Origin: a virus
IMG/VR virus record: IMGVR_UViG_3300043446_003606
Location: 1 to 39,889 of that record
Length of the DNA: 39,889 nucleotides
Direction: 5' to 3' (one strand)
The notes below the pieces were generated by a model. That model had not been told where the DNA came from. It was given only the letters and a program-made list of their open reading frames with translations, and searched no databases. Shown here in pieces: positions 1 through 7,293 of the stretch. Each line of letters begins with the position of its first letter. The stretch's first letter is position 1. Both the position numbers and the translations under genes were made by a program.

Positions 1-85
1 CCAGTTCAGCGCCGGCCAAGGGCTGAGGTAAATCTACTTGTAAACCCTTGCGGGCGGTGATTCTTGATATTTGTACAATTGCCAC
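1..85 (-). CDS. Virion (tail-type) protein, N-terminal fragment
   Basis: This is the first 28 codons of a gene that runs off the left edge. It starts at a GTG and reads V-A-I-V-Q-I-S-R-I-T-A-R-K-G and on to LPQPLAGAEL. An opening of this type (xIVQIS+I..R.G...DLPQ...GAELG) is, as I recall, typical of structural or tail-fibre-associated proteins of T4-like marine phages. An AAGGA Shine-Dalgarno lies about 7 nt before the GTG. A late-type octamer overlaps the end of the upstream exonuclease gene. The rest of the protein is not visible, so the function rests on the N-terminus alone. Confidence 0.6.
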   Translation of the reverse strand, partial: MAIVQISRITARKGLQVDLPQPLAGAEL

Positions 86-104
86 AGTGTGATTCCTTGA
101 GGTA

Positions 105-830
105 TCACATATTTAGCAAGTAGTACTGTTCGACCTTTTTCCACCATAAGTCACGATATTTGTCAAATTCTGCACCTTGCAACACAAATTCTTGATACTC
201 TGGGGGCTTGATAATGTTCATGTGCTCATCCACTGTGGGTTTGACGCACATTAAAACCACGCCTTTTTTGATGCGGGTGCCATGTAATTCGTTGTGTGCT
301 TCGGCATAGGCGCACAACTGCACAAAGTAATCATCAATCCACTCGCGACGTTTGGGCCGGTTGGTTTGTTTGTAGTCTAAAATGGCTTCTTCGTTTAGGT
401 GTATGCCTGCGCCGTCCGTGGTGCCTGCGTAGACCTGGGGTAAATACAGGGGCACTTCAATACCCCAAAACTCTGTGACATTTTTCAGACCCTGTTGTAT
501 CACAGTCTCAGCCATGGCATGTGAAGCCCAGGAAAAAGGATTTGACCCACGTGGTTTGATCACACCATCTCTCACAAAATGTTCAAGAAAAGTGTGCATG
601 CGTGTGCCACGATTGGCAGCTTCAGTGGTAATGGCCTGTGCTTGTTCGTGCCCCACTCTGGCTCGCCAGTTTTGTAGAGCCCGTTTGCTCTCCTCACTTT
701 TGGTGGCATCCAGTATGGTTGTGACACTGGGCAGTCGATGGCCATCCGGAGTGGCATACAGTCTGCGGCCATCTATTGTGACACGCGGTACATGCTCATA
801 GTTGAATTTCTGGTTTAACAATGTTGTCAT
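105..830 (-). CDS. PD-(D/E)XK exonuclease (Cas4/RecB-like)
   Basis: 241 aa. The core motifs of the PD-(D/E)XK superfamily are visible: GxxxH near 75-79 (GTRMH), Asp139 in GTTDGAG, Asp152-Tyr-Lys154 in ILDYKQ, and a following Gln171 in a YFVQLCAY helix, as in the RecB/Cas4 nuclease branch. No four-cysteine Fe-S cluster like that of true Cas4 is seen. In T4-like marine phages such small nucleases are thought to act in DNA recombination or host DNA degradation; that role is inferred. The 3' end contains a late-type octamer that probably drives the next gene. It follows the 328-aa hypothetical, overlapping it by 35 nt. Confidence 0.75.
   Translation of the reverse strand: MTTLLNQKFNYEHVPRVTIDGRRLYATPDGHRLPSVTTILDATKSEESKRALQNWRARVGHEQAQAITTEAANRGTRMHTFLEHFVRDGVIKPRGSNPFSWASHAMAETVIQQGLKNVTEFWGIEVPLYLPQVYAGTTDGAGIHLNEEAILDYKQTNRPKRREWIDDYFVQLCAYAEAHNELHGTRIKKGVVLMCVKPTVDEHMNIIKPPEYQEFVLQGAEFDKYRDLWWKKVEQYYLLNM
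110..117 (-). promoter_or_regulatory. T4-type late promoter, GCTAAATA
   Basis: The octamer GCTAAATA (T4 late consensus TATAAATA) sits inside the last codons of the exonuclease gene. It lies 24 nt before the GTG of the virion fragment, leaving room for a short leader with an AAGGA ribosome site. Assignment is by motif and position only. Confidence 0.45.
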
Positions 831-1782
831 ATTTTAATTGGTTAATTTTGGCGATATGGTAAAGTTTTTTTATTTTACTGTTTTTATCTGAATCATAGTA
901 CAGAGAAAGCAAACTGTCAAAAATCATTTTTTGTCGCAATTGAGGACTAGATGCATTGTCGTAGCTTTCATCAAGCACTGAATCAAATGTCAAAAAACCA
1001 AATTTTCTCAACCTGGCCAAACTGCCTGCACCGGCATATAGTACAAATGGTTTGCCAGTGGCTAAACATCGACTTGTTTTTTCAGTAAAAAAATCAGCAG
1101 AATTTTCATCAGTTTCGGCCACGCATTCAATGTAGTACTGTGGCCACAAATGATGATACGTGGTCAAAGACAGCATCCAAGACAAAAACTTTCCGCCTTG
1201 ATCGGCCAGCAGTTGATCTTGATCAAACTGTTTGCATCTTAACCAATCAAGTTGAGATTGATATGCCCCATTGACCATTGAGTAACTTTGTTGAACGTGC
1301 TCAACTGGTGATCCAAAGATCAAAAAGTTATCATTGATGAAATTGCGGTCAATGTTGTAAGCCAGGTCAAATCTACTGGGACTAAATCTACCTATGAGCA
1401 AACCTAAAAATTTTGCATTGGTATCAACGGTTAGATCAAACACCCCTGGGTGCAAATATTGTTTGGTATTTTTAAAAATATGATAGAGACATTTCTGATG
1501 ACAAAAGTCATAGGGCCAATGGTCGTGATAAGTTTTAAATGTCACTGCAGATTTTTCTATGATGTTTTGTTCACAAAGCATAGAAAAAAAATTTACAATG
1601 CCTAACTGTTCAACGTTTTCGCCATCGTCAGCATTAACTATAATTTTTTGTCCTTGATAAAAATTATAAAAAAACCCAGTCAGTATTTCTTTGTGCTCTG
1701 TGCTAAAACCATACTTAAATTTATGGCATTCCACTGTGACTTCGTGGGGTTCTACAATGAGAAAATAGTTACTATCTGTCAC
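796..1782 (-). CDS. Hypothetical protein, possibly glycosyltransferase-related
   Basis: 328 aa, GTG start with AGGAAT upstream, 14 nt after the iscA stop. I do not recognise a family with certainty. The C-terminal half has a TEKT...ATGKPF...L..FGF.TFDSVLDESYD pattern around 235-280. Similar strings occur in fucosyltransferase-like or exostosin-like proteins of marine phages and bacteria, where the TEK-T-x-P segment helps bind the nucleotide sugar. The N-terminal half is rich in aromatic residues and histidine. It lies at the distal end of the iscU operon. A glycosyltransferase role is a guess. Confidence 0.5.
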   Translation of the reverse strand: MTDSNYFLIVEPHEVTVECHKFKYGFSTEHKEILTGFFYNFYQGQKIIVNADDGENVEQLGIVNFFSMLCEQNIIEKSAVTFKTYHDHWPYDFCHQKCLYHIFKNTKQYLHPGVFDLTVDTNAKFLGLLIGRFSPSRFDLAYNIDRNFINDNFLIFGSPVEHVQQSYSMVNGAYQSQLDWLRCKQFDQDQLLADQGGKFLSWMLSLTTYHHLWPQYYIECVAETDENSADFFTEKTSRCLATGKPFVLYAGAGSLARLRKFGFLTFDSVLDESYDNASSPQLRQKMIFDSLLSLYYDSDKNSKIKKLYHIAKINQLKYDNIVKPEIQL

Positions 1783-1796
1783 AGTAATTCCTAAAG

Positions 1797-2120
1797 TTAT
1801 ACCCTAAAACTTTCGCCACAACCACAACGATCTCGCTCGTTGGGATTGGAGAATTCAAAACCTTCATTGAGACCTTGGCGTACATAGTCTACATGGGTAC
1901 CTGACAAGTATACATCATGTTTTTTGTCAACCAGCACACAAAAATCATCCTGTGCATAGTTAATGGTGCTGCTGTCAGGTTCATACTGTTTGACATATTC
2001 TAACACATAAGCCAAGCCTGAGCAACCTGTGGTTTTTATGCCAAGTCTAATGCCTGCATAATTTTTAGATGCAACAAGTTTTTGAATTTTATTTTTTGCA
2101 GCCGGGGAGATTGTGATCAT
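1797..2120 (-). CDS. iscA: A-type Fe-S carrier protein, IscA/HesB family
   Basis: 107 aa, the usual IscA length. The three conserved cysteines are present: Cys33 in TGCSG and Cys99/Cys101 in the C-terminal CGCGESF motif. These bind iron or a [2Fe-2S]/[4Fe-4S] cluster and pass it to apo-proteins. The gene sits directly after the radical SAM enzyme and in the same operon as the scaffold IscU, so it probably delivers clusters made on IscU to phage or host enzymes. A late-like ATTAAATA lies 4 nt before the ATG, overlapping the radical SAM stop codon. SufA/ErpA-type carriers are the alternatives within the family; the exact subfamily cannot be set by eye. Confidence 0.9.
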   Translation of the reverse strand: MITISPAAKNKIQKLVASKNYAGIRLGIKTTGCSGLAYVLEYVKQYEPDSSTINYAQDDFCVLVDKKHDVYLSGTHVDYVRQGLNEGFEFSNPNERDRCGCGESFRV

Positions 2121-2124
2121 TGAG

Positions 2125-2132
2125 TATTTAAT
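2125..2132 (-). promoter_or_regulatory. Late-like octamer ATTAAATA before iscA
   Basis: ATTAAATA ends 4 nt before the iscA ATG and includes the TAA stop of the upstream radical SAM gene. If used it would give a near-leaderless iscA transcript. It may also be chance, since TAA stop codons generate TAAATA easily. Confidence 0.25.
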
Positions 2133-3849
2133 CTGGATTGATCTTTAGATCTTGTAAAAATTCATGCAGCTTAGATGATAGAGTCAATTTGCTAAATTGC
2201 GCCTTGTGCTCAACCGGCACAAAAGGTAACAACCCTTTCAAAAATTTTGGATTCAAAACAAGCTGTTCGTAAAAACTGTCAGACTGGATATTGGCTTCGC
2301 TCTCAAATCCAATTGTGTAAAAGAAATCATTGTTTGCGGTCCAGTTGTGGTATAAGTTTTTGTGTAATAATCCATACTGTTCACTCAGCAACAGATTGTT
2401 TACAGCAACGGTTGCATCTAATGTTTTACACTGATTATGATGCAAAAACAAATTGATCAAAATCACTGCCATGTAAAAATTTCCAATCAAATTCATGGTC
2501 ACTATGTCGTGCTGGTCAAATGACACACATGATTTTGGAATTCGAGATTGAAATCTTTTTGAGTTTTGAAGGCGAGTACTGACCACGTACTCAAAGCCAA
2601 ACTTTTGTTGATATTCAGGATCTAATATTGCAGGACTGGTTGGCAATGGTTCATTGATATTGACTGTGGGCCAAATATTGGCTTTGGCCAAAGTACTCAA
2701 AGTGGTTATTAACGAGTCCGGTGTTTGTCCAGGCAATCCGTAAATGATATGGGATTTAATAATCAAGTGTGGATATTGATTACGCAAATCATTGGCCATA
2801 GACAGATGCACTTCCCAACTGACATCTGGCCGGTCAATGTTTTTTAAAATTTGTGGGTTAATATCTTGGATAGAAAATGTCAGCATACGGTGCACCAATC
2901 CACTTTCTACCATGTGCTTCCACATGTGGTAATTGTTTTGCTTTTGTAGTTTGCTCCAACTGGCTGCTATTTTGAAACCAGCATTTTCATTGATATTTTT
3001 CTTGGCAAAATATTCAATTACATCAAGATCCTCGGCATACTGTCCTGTGTTAGCGTCTGCTATGAAAATATTGGTCAATCCCAACTGTTGAAACAAATCA
3101 ATTTCATCCCGATAGGTATTTTTTCTTCTAGAAACCTTGTTGTCAAAACCGCTGTTCCAGTCACAGAATGTACAGGCATATGGACACCCTCTAGTAATTT
3201 CATAAGGCAACCAAATTGGTCCTGCCTGCTTTTTGGCATCTTTGACCATGCGGGCTAGAAACTCTTTATTTGATAAAAAAATACTGCGTTGATTAATTTT
3301 TACTGGGCGATATCCAGCCACTTGGTTTTTTCCTGTCTTTGCATTTTGCCAAGCACAGTTTGATGTATTAAGTGCAATCAGAGACTTTTGGTTTACAAGA
3401 TGTGCCATGATGTCAGCAAATGCCTGCTCGCCAGCACCATACACAGCGTAATCAATAAAAGGCCACTGGGTAAAAAAATTAGGGTTGTTATGCACATCAA
3501 TACTGGGCCCGCCGGCTATAACAGTCAACCGATTTTTTACTTCTGTGGGAATATTGGCCAATTGATCCAGTAAAAAACTATGATTCCAAATATAATGACT
3601 GACACAAAGCACATCGGCCTTGGTGTATTCAATGTGTTTGACCAAATCTTCTGTGGTCAATTGAAACTGAATAGGCAATAACCATTCCAATTGTTGTGCT
3701 GTGGATTGGTCATGTGAGTCAATCCATGTTTTTAAAACCAAAGCAGTTGGGTAAAGATAGTTTCCAAGATCAATATCACCTGCATGGTAAAATAATATTT
3801 TTAATTTTTCTGACGAGGGCATGATATTGCTCTCAACTGTCTCCAGCAT
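2128..3849 (-). CDS. B12-binding-type radical SAM protein
   Basis: 573 aa from the ATG at 3849; an in-frame TTG two codons earlier overlaps the iscU stop. The N-terminal 150 residues look like a cobalamin-binding Rossmann domain (KILFYHAG at the start, ADVLCVSH, VIAGGP, YGAGEQAF). A radical SAM core follows, with the CxxxCxxC cluster cysteines at 222, 226 and 229 (RGCPYACTFCDW). The architecture is that of the class B / RlmN-unrelated 'B12-radical SAM' group, whose members methylate or rearrange unactivated carbons. The substrate is not evident. It lies between iscU and iscA, so it is a likely client of the phage-encoded Fe-S machinery. Confidence 0.85.
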   Translation of the reverse strand: MLETVESNIMPSSEKLKILFYHAGDIDLGNYLYPTALVLKTWIDSHDQSTAQQLEWLLPIQFQLTTEDLVKHIEYTKADVLCVSHYIWNHSFLLDQLANIPTEVKNRLTVIAGGPSIDVHNNPNFFTQWPFIDYAVYGAGEQAFADIMAHLVNQKSLIALNTSNCAWQNAKTGKNQVAGYRPVKINQRSIFLSNKEFLARMVKDAKKQAGPIWLPYEITRGCPYACTFCDWNSGFDNKVSRRKNTYRDEIDLFQQLGLTNIFIADANTGQYAEDLDVIEYFAKKNINENAGFKIAASWSKLQKQNNYHMWKHMVESGLVHRMLTFSIQDINPQILKNIDRPDVSWEVHLSMANDLRNQYPHLIIKSHIIYGLPGQTPDSLITTLSTLAKANIWPTVNINEPLPTSPAILDPEYQQKFGFEYVVSTRLQNSKRFQSRIPKSCVSFDQHDIVTMNLIGNFYMAVILINLFLHHNQCKTLDATVAVNNLLLSEQYGLLHKNLYHNWTANNDFFYTIGFESEANIQSDSFYEQLVLNPKFLKGLLPFVPVEHKAQFSKLTLSSKLHEFLQDLKINPD

Positions 3850-3851
3850 AA

Positions 3852-4223
3852 TCAATGTTTTTTACGATAGTCTTCTATGGCTGCTCGTATAGCATCTTCA
3901 GCAAGAATAGAACAATGAATCTTGACTGGTGGCAATGCGAGTTCTTGAGCAATCTCTGAATTCGTAAGAGTTGCCGCTTGGTCAAGCGTTCGTCCTTTAA
4001 CCCACTCGGTAACGAGAGAACTGGAGGCAATCGCACTGCCGCATCCGTATGTTTTGAACCTTGCATCTGTGATAATCCCGTTTTCAACTTTGATTTGCAA
4101 TTTCATCACATCGCCACAGGCTGGTGCACCTACCATGCCAGTGCCAATGGTGTCGTCGATTTCAAACTTGCCCACATTGCGTGGATTTTCATAGTGATCA
4201 ATTACTTTTTCTGAATAGGCCAT
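3852..4223 (-). CDS. iscU: Fe-S cluster assembly scaffold IscU
   Basis: 123 aa, very close to bacterial IscU throughout. All working parts are visible: Cys36, Asp38, Cys61 and Cys104 ligate the nascent [2Fe-2S] cluster, and LPPVK (97-101) is the site recognised by the Hsp70 chaperone HscA. It should therefore work with host IscS, HscA and HscB, which are not encoded here. The start has a GAAGGAA ribosome site and lies downstream of a consensus sigma-70 promoter. The C-terminal DYRKKH resembles betaproteobacterial IscU, which suggests acquisition from a proteobacterial host. A complete scaffold gene in a phage is unusual. Confidence 0.95.
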   Translation of the reverse strand: MAYSEKVIDHYENPRNVGKFEIDDTIGTGMVGAPACGDVMKLQIKVENGIITDARFKTYGCGSAIASSSLVTEWVKGRTLDQAATLTNSEIAQELALPPVKIHCSILAEDAIRAAIEDYRKKH

Positions 4224-4240
4224 GTGATATTCCTTCGCTG

Positions 4241-4269
4241 ATTATAGCGTATTTACTGCGGTGTGTCAA
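4241..4269 (-). promoter_or_regulatory. Consensus sigma-70 promoter of the iscU operon
   Basis: On the minus strand TTGACA (4264-4269) is followed by exactly 17 nt and TATAAT (4241-4246), a perfect -35/-10 match. It lies 17 nt before the iscU ATG, with a ribosome site between. This indicates early or host-polymerase transcription of iscU, the radical SAM gene and iscA. Confidence 0.85.
4250..4257 (-). promoter_or_regulatory. Late-like octamer AGTAAATA inside the iscU promoter spacer
   Basis: AGTAAATA lies in the 17-nt spacer of the sigma-70 promoter and would start transcription near 4244. It may make the operon both early and late expressed, or be chance. Confidence 0.3.
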
Positions 4270-4279
4270 TGAAAATCGA

Positions 4280-4636
4280 TTACTTGTTCATTCCGCGTTG
4301 CATGGCGGATTTGGCCGAGGCGGCCACAATGTCTTGCGCCTTGTTTACAGGCATTTGGGTTGGGCCATCAGGGCCTTTACCTTTGTATCGAATTACTTGA
4401 GGGTTTTGGGGATCCATGGGCTCCAGCACCGAATCCAAGGGTGGTTGGCTCACAATACTAATAATATTTTTTTCAGTTACTGGAAAGCCTAAACTTCGAG
4501 CAGCAGAAATAAATGCATCAGTACTGATTTGTTTCTGTGCGTTTTCGTCATCCGCCCGGCCACTAAGAAAGTTCACCAAGCCCAATAATTTTTTTGGATC
4601 TGGCGAACTGTTGGATTCGACTTCGTCGATTCTCAT
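4280..4636 (-). CDS. Hypothetical protein, probable virion-associated
   Basis: 118 aa, unrecognised. It begins M-R-I-D-E-V, matching the M-x-[IL]-x-E opening of two other genes in this block. Residues 10-75 look helical and charged; the C-terminal part has a proline-rich linker and a short helix (AQDIVAASAKSAMQRGMNK). The start codon overlaps the stop of the 312-aa gene by 1 nt, so the two are translationally coupled. The context of structural genes suggests a virion or assembly role, which is inference only. Confidence 0.65.
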   Translation of the reverse strand: MRIDEVESNSSPDPKKLLGLVNFLSGRADDENAQKQISTDAFISAARSLGFPVTEKNIISIVSQPPLDSVLEPMDPQNPQVIRYKGKGPDGPTQMPVNKAQDIVAASAKSAMQRGMNK

Positions 4637-5574
4637 TATCTACGTGCTCGTCCCAATGCTGCTTTGCTAGTTGGTGCCACAGTTTCAAGATCGTCACCCA
4701 CTGGTGGCACCCCACCAGAGACTTCACCTGCTGCCATGCCTGCCATTTCGTCGGGTCCAATATCAGCACCAGGCATTGGAGGCGTTGCACCTGGCATGCC
4801 ACTGGCAGCCATACTGGTGTCCAACGGAGCAGGTTGACCTGTCACAACACCCAAAGCTGTTTCCAACTGTTGTTTGGCGCCTTGAAGATTTTGCACAAGT
4901 CCTTGTAATGCTGCGGTCACATCAGTGTTGAATTGCGTGGCTTGCTCCATGCCAATTTGATTACGAATCGAATCCACCAAGGCAGGCAATTCTTTAAACT
5001 GCATCTCTGTGGTGTCTTCCAACATTGACTGCATTTTGTCTACCATGTCTTGTGCTGCTAATACAACTTGTGCTTGTTGAACTTCAGATTCTTTCAAGAA
5101 TTGATATGCTCTACGTAGACGGCTTTCAGCGGCCATCATTGCCTGACCAGCTACCATTTTTTGTTCGTCTGGTGTAAGTGTTTGTCCTGCTGCGCTTTTC
5201 TTCAATGCCTGTGCCATCTTGGGATCTTTGATGTCCACGGTTTTTTGACTACCCGACGGCGGAGGTGTAGTAGCAGTGCTGGTGCTGGGGTTGGTGCTAG
5301 ACGGAGTGGGCGAAATTGGAACTTGTTCTTCTCGAATGCGACTAGACAATGCTTGTTCCATCATTACCAACTTCAAATAAGCAGGATTGCGCTCACTGGT
5401 GTGACGACCAGGTCCACGCTGATGTTCGGCAATCACACCGCGCACACGTTGCAGCATGGCCTGTGCTTCTCGCACTGTGAGTTTGTTTACAGGCATTTTG
5501 GTACCAAAGTAACTTTCAAATACTTGGGCTACTTGGCGGCTCTTTTTTGGTGTGGCCAGTTCGGTTAATTTCAT
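4636..5574 (-). CDS. Hypothetical phage structural or internal protein
   Basis: 312 aa, beginning M-K-L-T-E-L. Residues 1-85 are helical and basic. A Pro/Ser/Thr-rich linker (about 86-110) follows, then a long helical, Gln-rich, coiled-coil-prone middle (about 115-245), and a Met/Gly/Pro-rich low-complexity tail ending in RARR. No enzyme motif is visible. Such proteins occur near structural genes in T4-like marine phages without a known role. AGAGGA precedes the start, and a GCTAAATA octamer sits upstream in the end of the neighbouring gene, consistent with late expression. Confidence 0.7.
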   Translation of the reverse strand: MKLTELATPKKSRQVAQVFESYFGTKMPVNKLTVREAQAMLQRVRGVIAEHQRGPGRHTSERNPAYLKLVMMEQALSSRIREEQVPISPTPSSTNPSTSTATTPPPSGSQKTVDIKDPKMAQALKKSAAGQTLTPDEQKMVAGQAMMAAESRLRRAYQFLKESEVQQAQVVLAAQDMVDKMQSMLEDTTEMQFKELPALVDSIRNQIGMEQATQFNTDVTAALQGLVQNLQGAKQQLETALGVVTGQPAPLDTSMAASGMPGATPPMPGADIGPDEMAGMAAGEVSGGVPPVGDDLETVAPTSKAALGRARR

Positions 5575-6023
5575 TTGGCAAATCCTCTTAGTTGTAGATA
5601 TTTAGCCGAATTTAAACATTTTTCAAGTTCTTGATTCAGCAGTGTAAGGTTTTCAATTTTGGGTGCAAGTTTGGTGCGCACCATTTCACGGAATTCAGGT
5701 TTGACGCTGCGTTCTGCCTGCCCACGACGGCAATGAATATCAGCGGTCAGTGTTTGTTTTTTGATGTCTAGTATGCGAATATTCTGTGCCAGTCGGTACT
5801 GTTGCAGGCGATCTGCCACACACCATGACATGGCAGTTTTTTTACTGCTGAATGTGGCCACTAGGTCATCGCTGTGATACACTGCAAATCCGCCAGATTC
5901 AGGACGCAAATGATATCTGCCAAAAGCCACATATCCGCCATGTTCATCATCAATGATGAGTTCAGTGTATACTCGCTTGAGTTCACGCTCTGCAAAGTGT
6001 TCTAGTTTTTGTTCTCGGGTCAT
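5571..6023 (-). CDS. Hypothetical protein
   Basis: 150 aa, unrecognised. The N-terminal third is charged. The middle (about 25-65) reads as a small beta-rich domain (GGYVAFGRYHL, GGFAVYHSDDLVATFSSKKTA) followed by helices and a likely coiled coil at 110-145. It overlaps the downstream 312-aa gene by 4 nt (ATGA-type coupling) and the upstream 88-aa gene by 4 nt, so all belong to one late transcript. No motif assigns a function. Confidence 0.65.
   Translation of the reverse strand: MTREQKLEHFAERELKRVYTELIIDDEHGGYVAFGRYHLRPESGGFAVYHSDDLVATFSSKKTAMSWCVADRLQQYRLAQNIRILDIKKQTLTADIHCRRGQAERSVKPEFREMVRTKLAPKIENLTLLNQELEKCLNSAKYLQLRGFAK
5599..5606 (-). promoter_or_regulatory. Candidate late promoter GCTAAATA
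   Basis: The octamer lies 24 nt before the ATG of the 312-aa structural gene, with an AGAGGA ribosome site between. It has the same sequence and spacing as the one at 110-117. Confidence 0.4.
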
Positions 6024-6286
6024 AGTGTTTTGACGTAGTGTGCTGCCAACCAGCCTGTTATGGCTAACAGTGTGCCTATAATGCCTATGCCCCAGGCAAT
6101 GAGTTGATCATTACGTTTTTCGTTCATCTTACGCACAATGCCATGCACTTCTGACACCATGTGTTTGACTTCGCCAAGATCTTTTTCCACTGTTTCTACC
6201 TTGAGTTCCAGCATGCGATAACGTTCTGCACACAGTTCCACATGTGCTTCAAGGCTTTTCTTTTCAATGTCAGTGGTATCAACCAT
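6020..6286 (-). CDS. Small coiled-coil membrane protein (C-tail anchored)
   Basis: 88 aa. Residues 5-58 form a heptad-like charged coiled coil. A single hydrophobic helix (about 63-84, LIAWGIGIIGTLLAITGWLA) lies near the C-terminus and is followed by a short tail. The layout resembles phage tail-anchored membrane proteins and some holin or holin-accessory proteins, but one membrane segment does not prove lysis function. A CATAAATA late octamer lies upstream. It overlaps its neighbours on both sides. Proposed location: host inner membrane. Confidence 0.65.
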   Translation of the reverse strand: MVDTTDIEKKSLEAHVELCAERYRMLELKVETVEKDLGEVKHMVSEVHGIVRKMNEKRNDQLIAWGIGIIGTLLAITGWLAAHYVKTL

Positions 6287-6722
6287 CAGAGTTCTCCAGT
6301 GACGTATTTATGGAAGAGAACCAAATGTTTTGATTGCTGCCTTGTGCATGTAATGTATCATTAATCACTGTGGTTTCATCTAGACCAATGATCATAGGCA
6401 CACCATCGCAGTCGGCTCTAAGTCCAGCAAGGTCATCACTGCCAAAGCCACTGCTGAGCACACCTTCTGCCTCAACGTCAAATTCAAAATGCCAACCATC
6501 TGATCGTTTGATAGGCCTTGACACGTTCATGGGCTGTGTGCGCAGGCTAATGATCTGCAACAAACTTTCCCAGTTACGGTGTTGATTTCTTGCACGGTTC
6601 CAGTCGGCCTGAGTATGTAATATCTGGCCGGATCTTGTGGTATAGGGTAGTTGACTTTGTCTGAAGTGTCCTGTGACGCCTGTCCAGGTACAGTCAAAAA
6701 GGGTGCGGCACATGACTTTCAT
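6279..6722 (-). CDS. Conserved phage hypothetical protein
   Basis: 147 aa from the ATG at 6722. In-frame upstream codons fall inside the terminator T-run and the late promoter, so they are unlikely starts. The opening MKVMCRTLFDCTWTGVTGHF and the QADWNRARNQHRNWESLLQIISLR segment recall a conserved T4-like phage protein of unknown role. It is rich in Trp, Arg and Asn and has no recognisable catalytic motif. It is preceded by GTTAAATA and probably expressed late with the structural genes. It overlaps the next gene by 8 nt. Confidence 0.65.
   Translation of the reverse strand: MKVMCRTLFDCTWTGVTGHFRQSQLPYTTRSGQILHTQADWNRARNQHRNWESLLQIISLRTQPMNVSRPIKRSDGWHFEFDVEAEGVLSSGFGSDDLAGLRADCDGVPMIIGLDETTVINDTLHAQGSNQNIWFSSINTSLENSDG
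6305..6312 (-). promoter_or_regulatory. Late promoter CATAAATA
   Basis: One mismatch to the T4 late consensus TATAAATA. It lies 18 nt before the start of the 88-aa coiled-coil membrane protein, followed by a TGGAGAA ribosome site. Confidence 0.55.
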
Positions 6723-6730
6723 TATGTGCA

Positions 6731-6738
6731 TATTTAAC
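6731..6738 (-). promoter_or_regulatory. Late-like octamer GTTAAATA
   Basis: It lies 8 nt before the ATG at 6722 and just past the terminator of the upstream gene, so a separate promoter is needed here. The leader would be only a few bases. Confidence 0.4.
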
Positions 6739-6741
6739 GCC

Positions 6742-6775
6742 AAAAGAAAACCCTGGATTTTTTACGTCCAGGGTT
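6742..6775 (-). terminator. Rho-independent terminator
   Basis: A perfect 9-bp stem, AACCCTGGA (6767-6775 read on the minus strand) with TCCAGGGTT (6749-6757), has a 9-nt loop and is followed by TTTTCTTTT. It ends the transcript of the 144-aa virion protein. Confidence 0.85.
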
Positions 6776-6795
6776 GACTGTTAATCTATGTTAGA

Positions 6796-7230
6796 TTAAA
6801 CGTTGGTGAATGTTGCACTACCAGCAACGTTGGCAGTTGGGATACCAGCGTTGATACCGCCTGTGGCGTTGGCTGTTTGAGCAGCAGCAACCAAGGTAGC
6901 TGTGGTGTATGCACCTGTGGGGTAGATCGCCAAGTTGATGGTGCCGGTAGCTGGGCCAACTTGATAGAAAGCCACTGTGCCGCCTGCGCCGCCGCCAGTA
7001 ATGCCAGCACCAGATTGCACTGCTTGGATAACGTTGTTAACATAACCGTTGACATTGCCACCAGAAGCCAAACTTGTGTTTGCTGTCAAAGTGAAGAAGT
7101 CCAACTTGGGACCAGACAACATCACTGGGCCTTGAGCCGCAATGTTTGCTGTTCCGCTGATGCTGCCATTTGCTACGTCAATAGCAAATACTGGTTGTGT
7201 AGTTCCATTTACTTTTGTAAACTGTGCCAT
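6796..7230 (-). CDS. Probable virion structural protein, small Gly/Ala/Thr-rich
   Basis: 144 aa. The composition is typical of beta-rich virion surface or decoration proteins: abundant Gly, Ala, Thr and Asn, no Cys, very few charges after residue 10. A glycine stretch (AGITGGGAGG) lies near 75-85. The gene stands alone between a perfect TATAAATA late promoter and a strong terminator, with an AAAGGA ribosome site. This monocistronic layout suits a high-copy virion component. The exact place in the particle is unknown. Confidence 0.7.
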   Translation of the reverse strand: MAQFTKVNGTTQPVFAIDVANGSISGTANIAAQGPVMLSGPKLDFFTLTANTSLASGGNVNGYVNNVIQAVQSGAGITGGGAGGTVAFYQVGPATGTINLAIYPTGAYTTATLVAAAQTANATGGINAGIPTANVAGSATFTNV

Positions 7231-7272
7231 GATTTTTTCCTTTTAGTTAAGTGGTCTCGGAGGACCTGCTTT

Positions 7273-7280
7273 TATTTATA
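7273..7280 (-). promoter_or_regulatory. Perfect T4 late promoter TATAAATA
   Basis: An exact match to the T4 late consensus on the minus strand, 42 nt before the ATG of the 144-aa virion gene. It is the best late promoter in the window and the anchor for reading the weaker ones. Confidence 0.8.
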
Positions 7281-7293
7281 CAATCGGTAAAAA

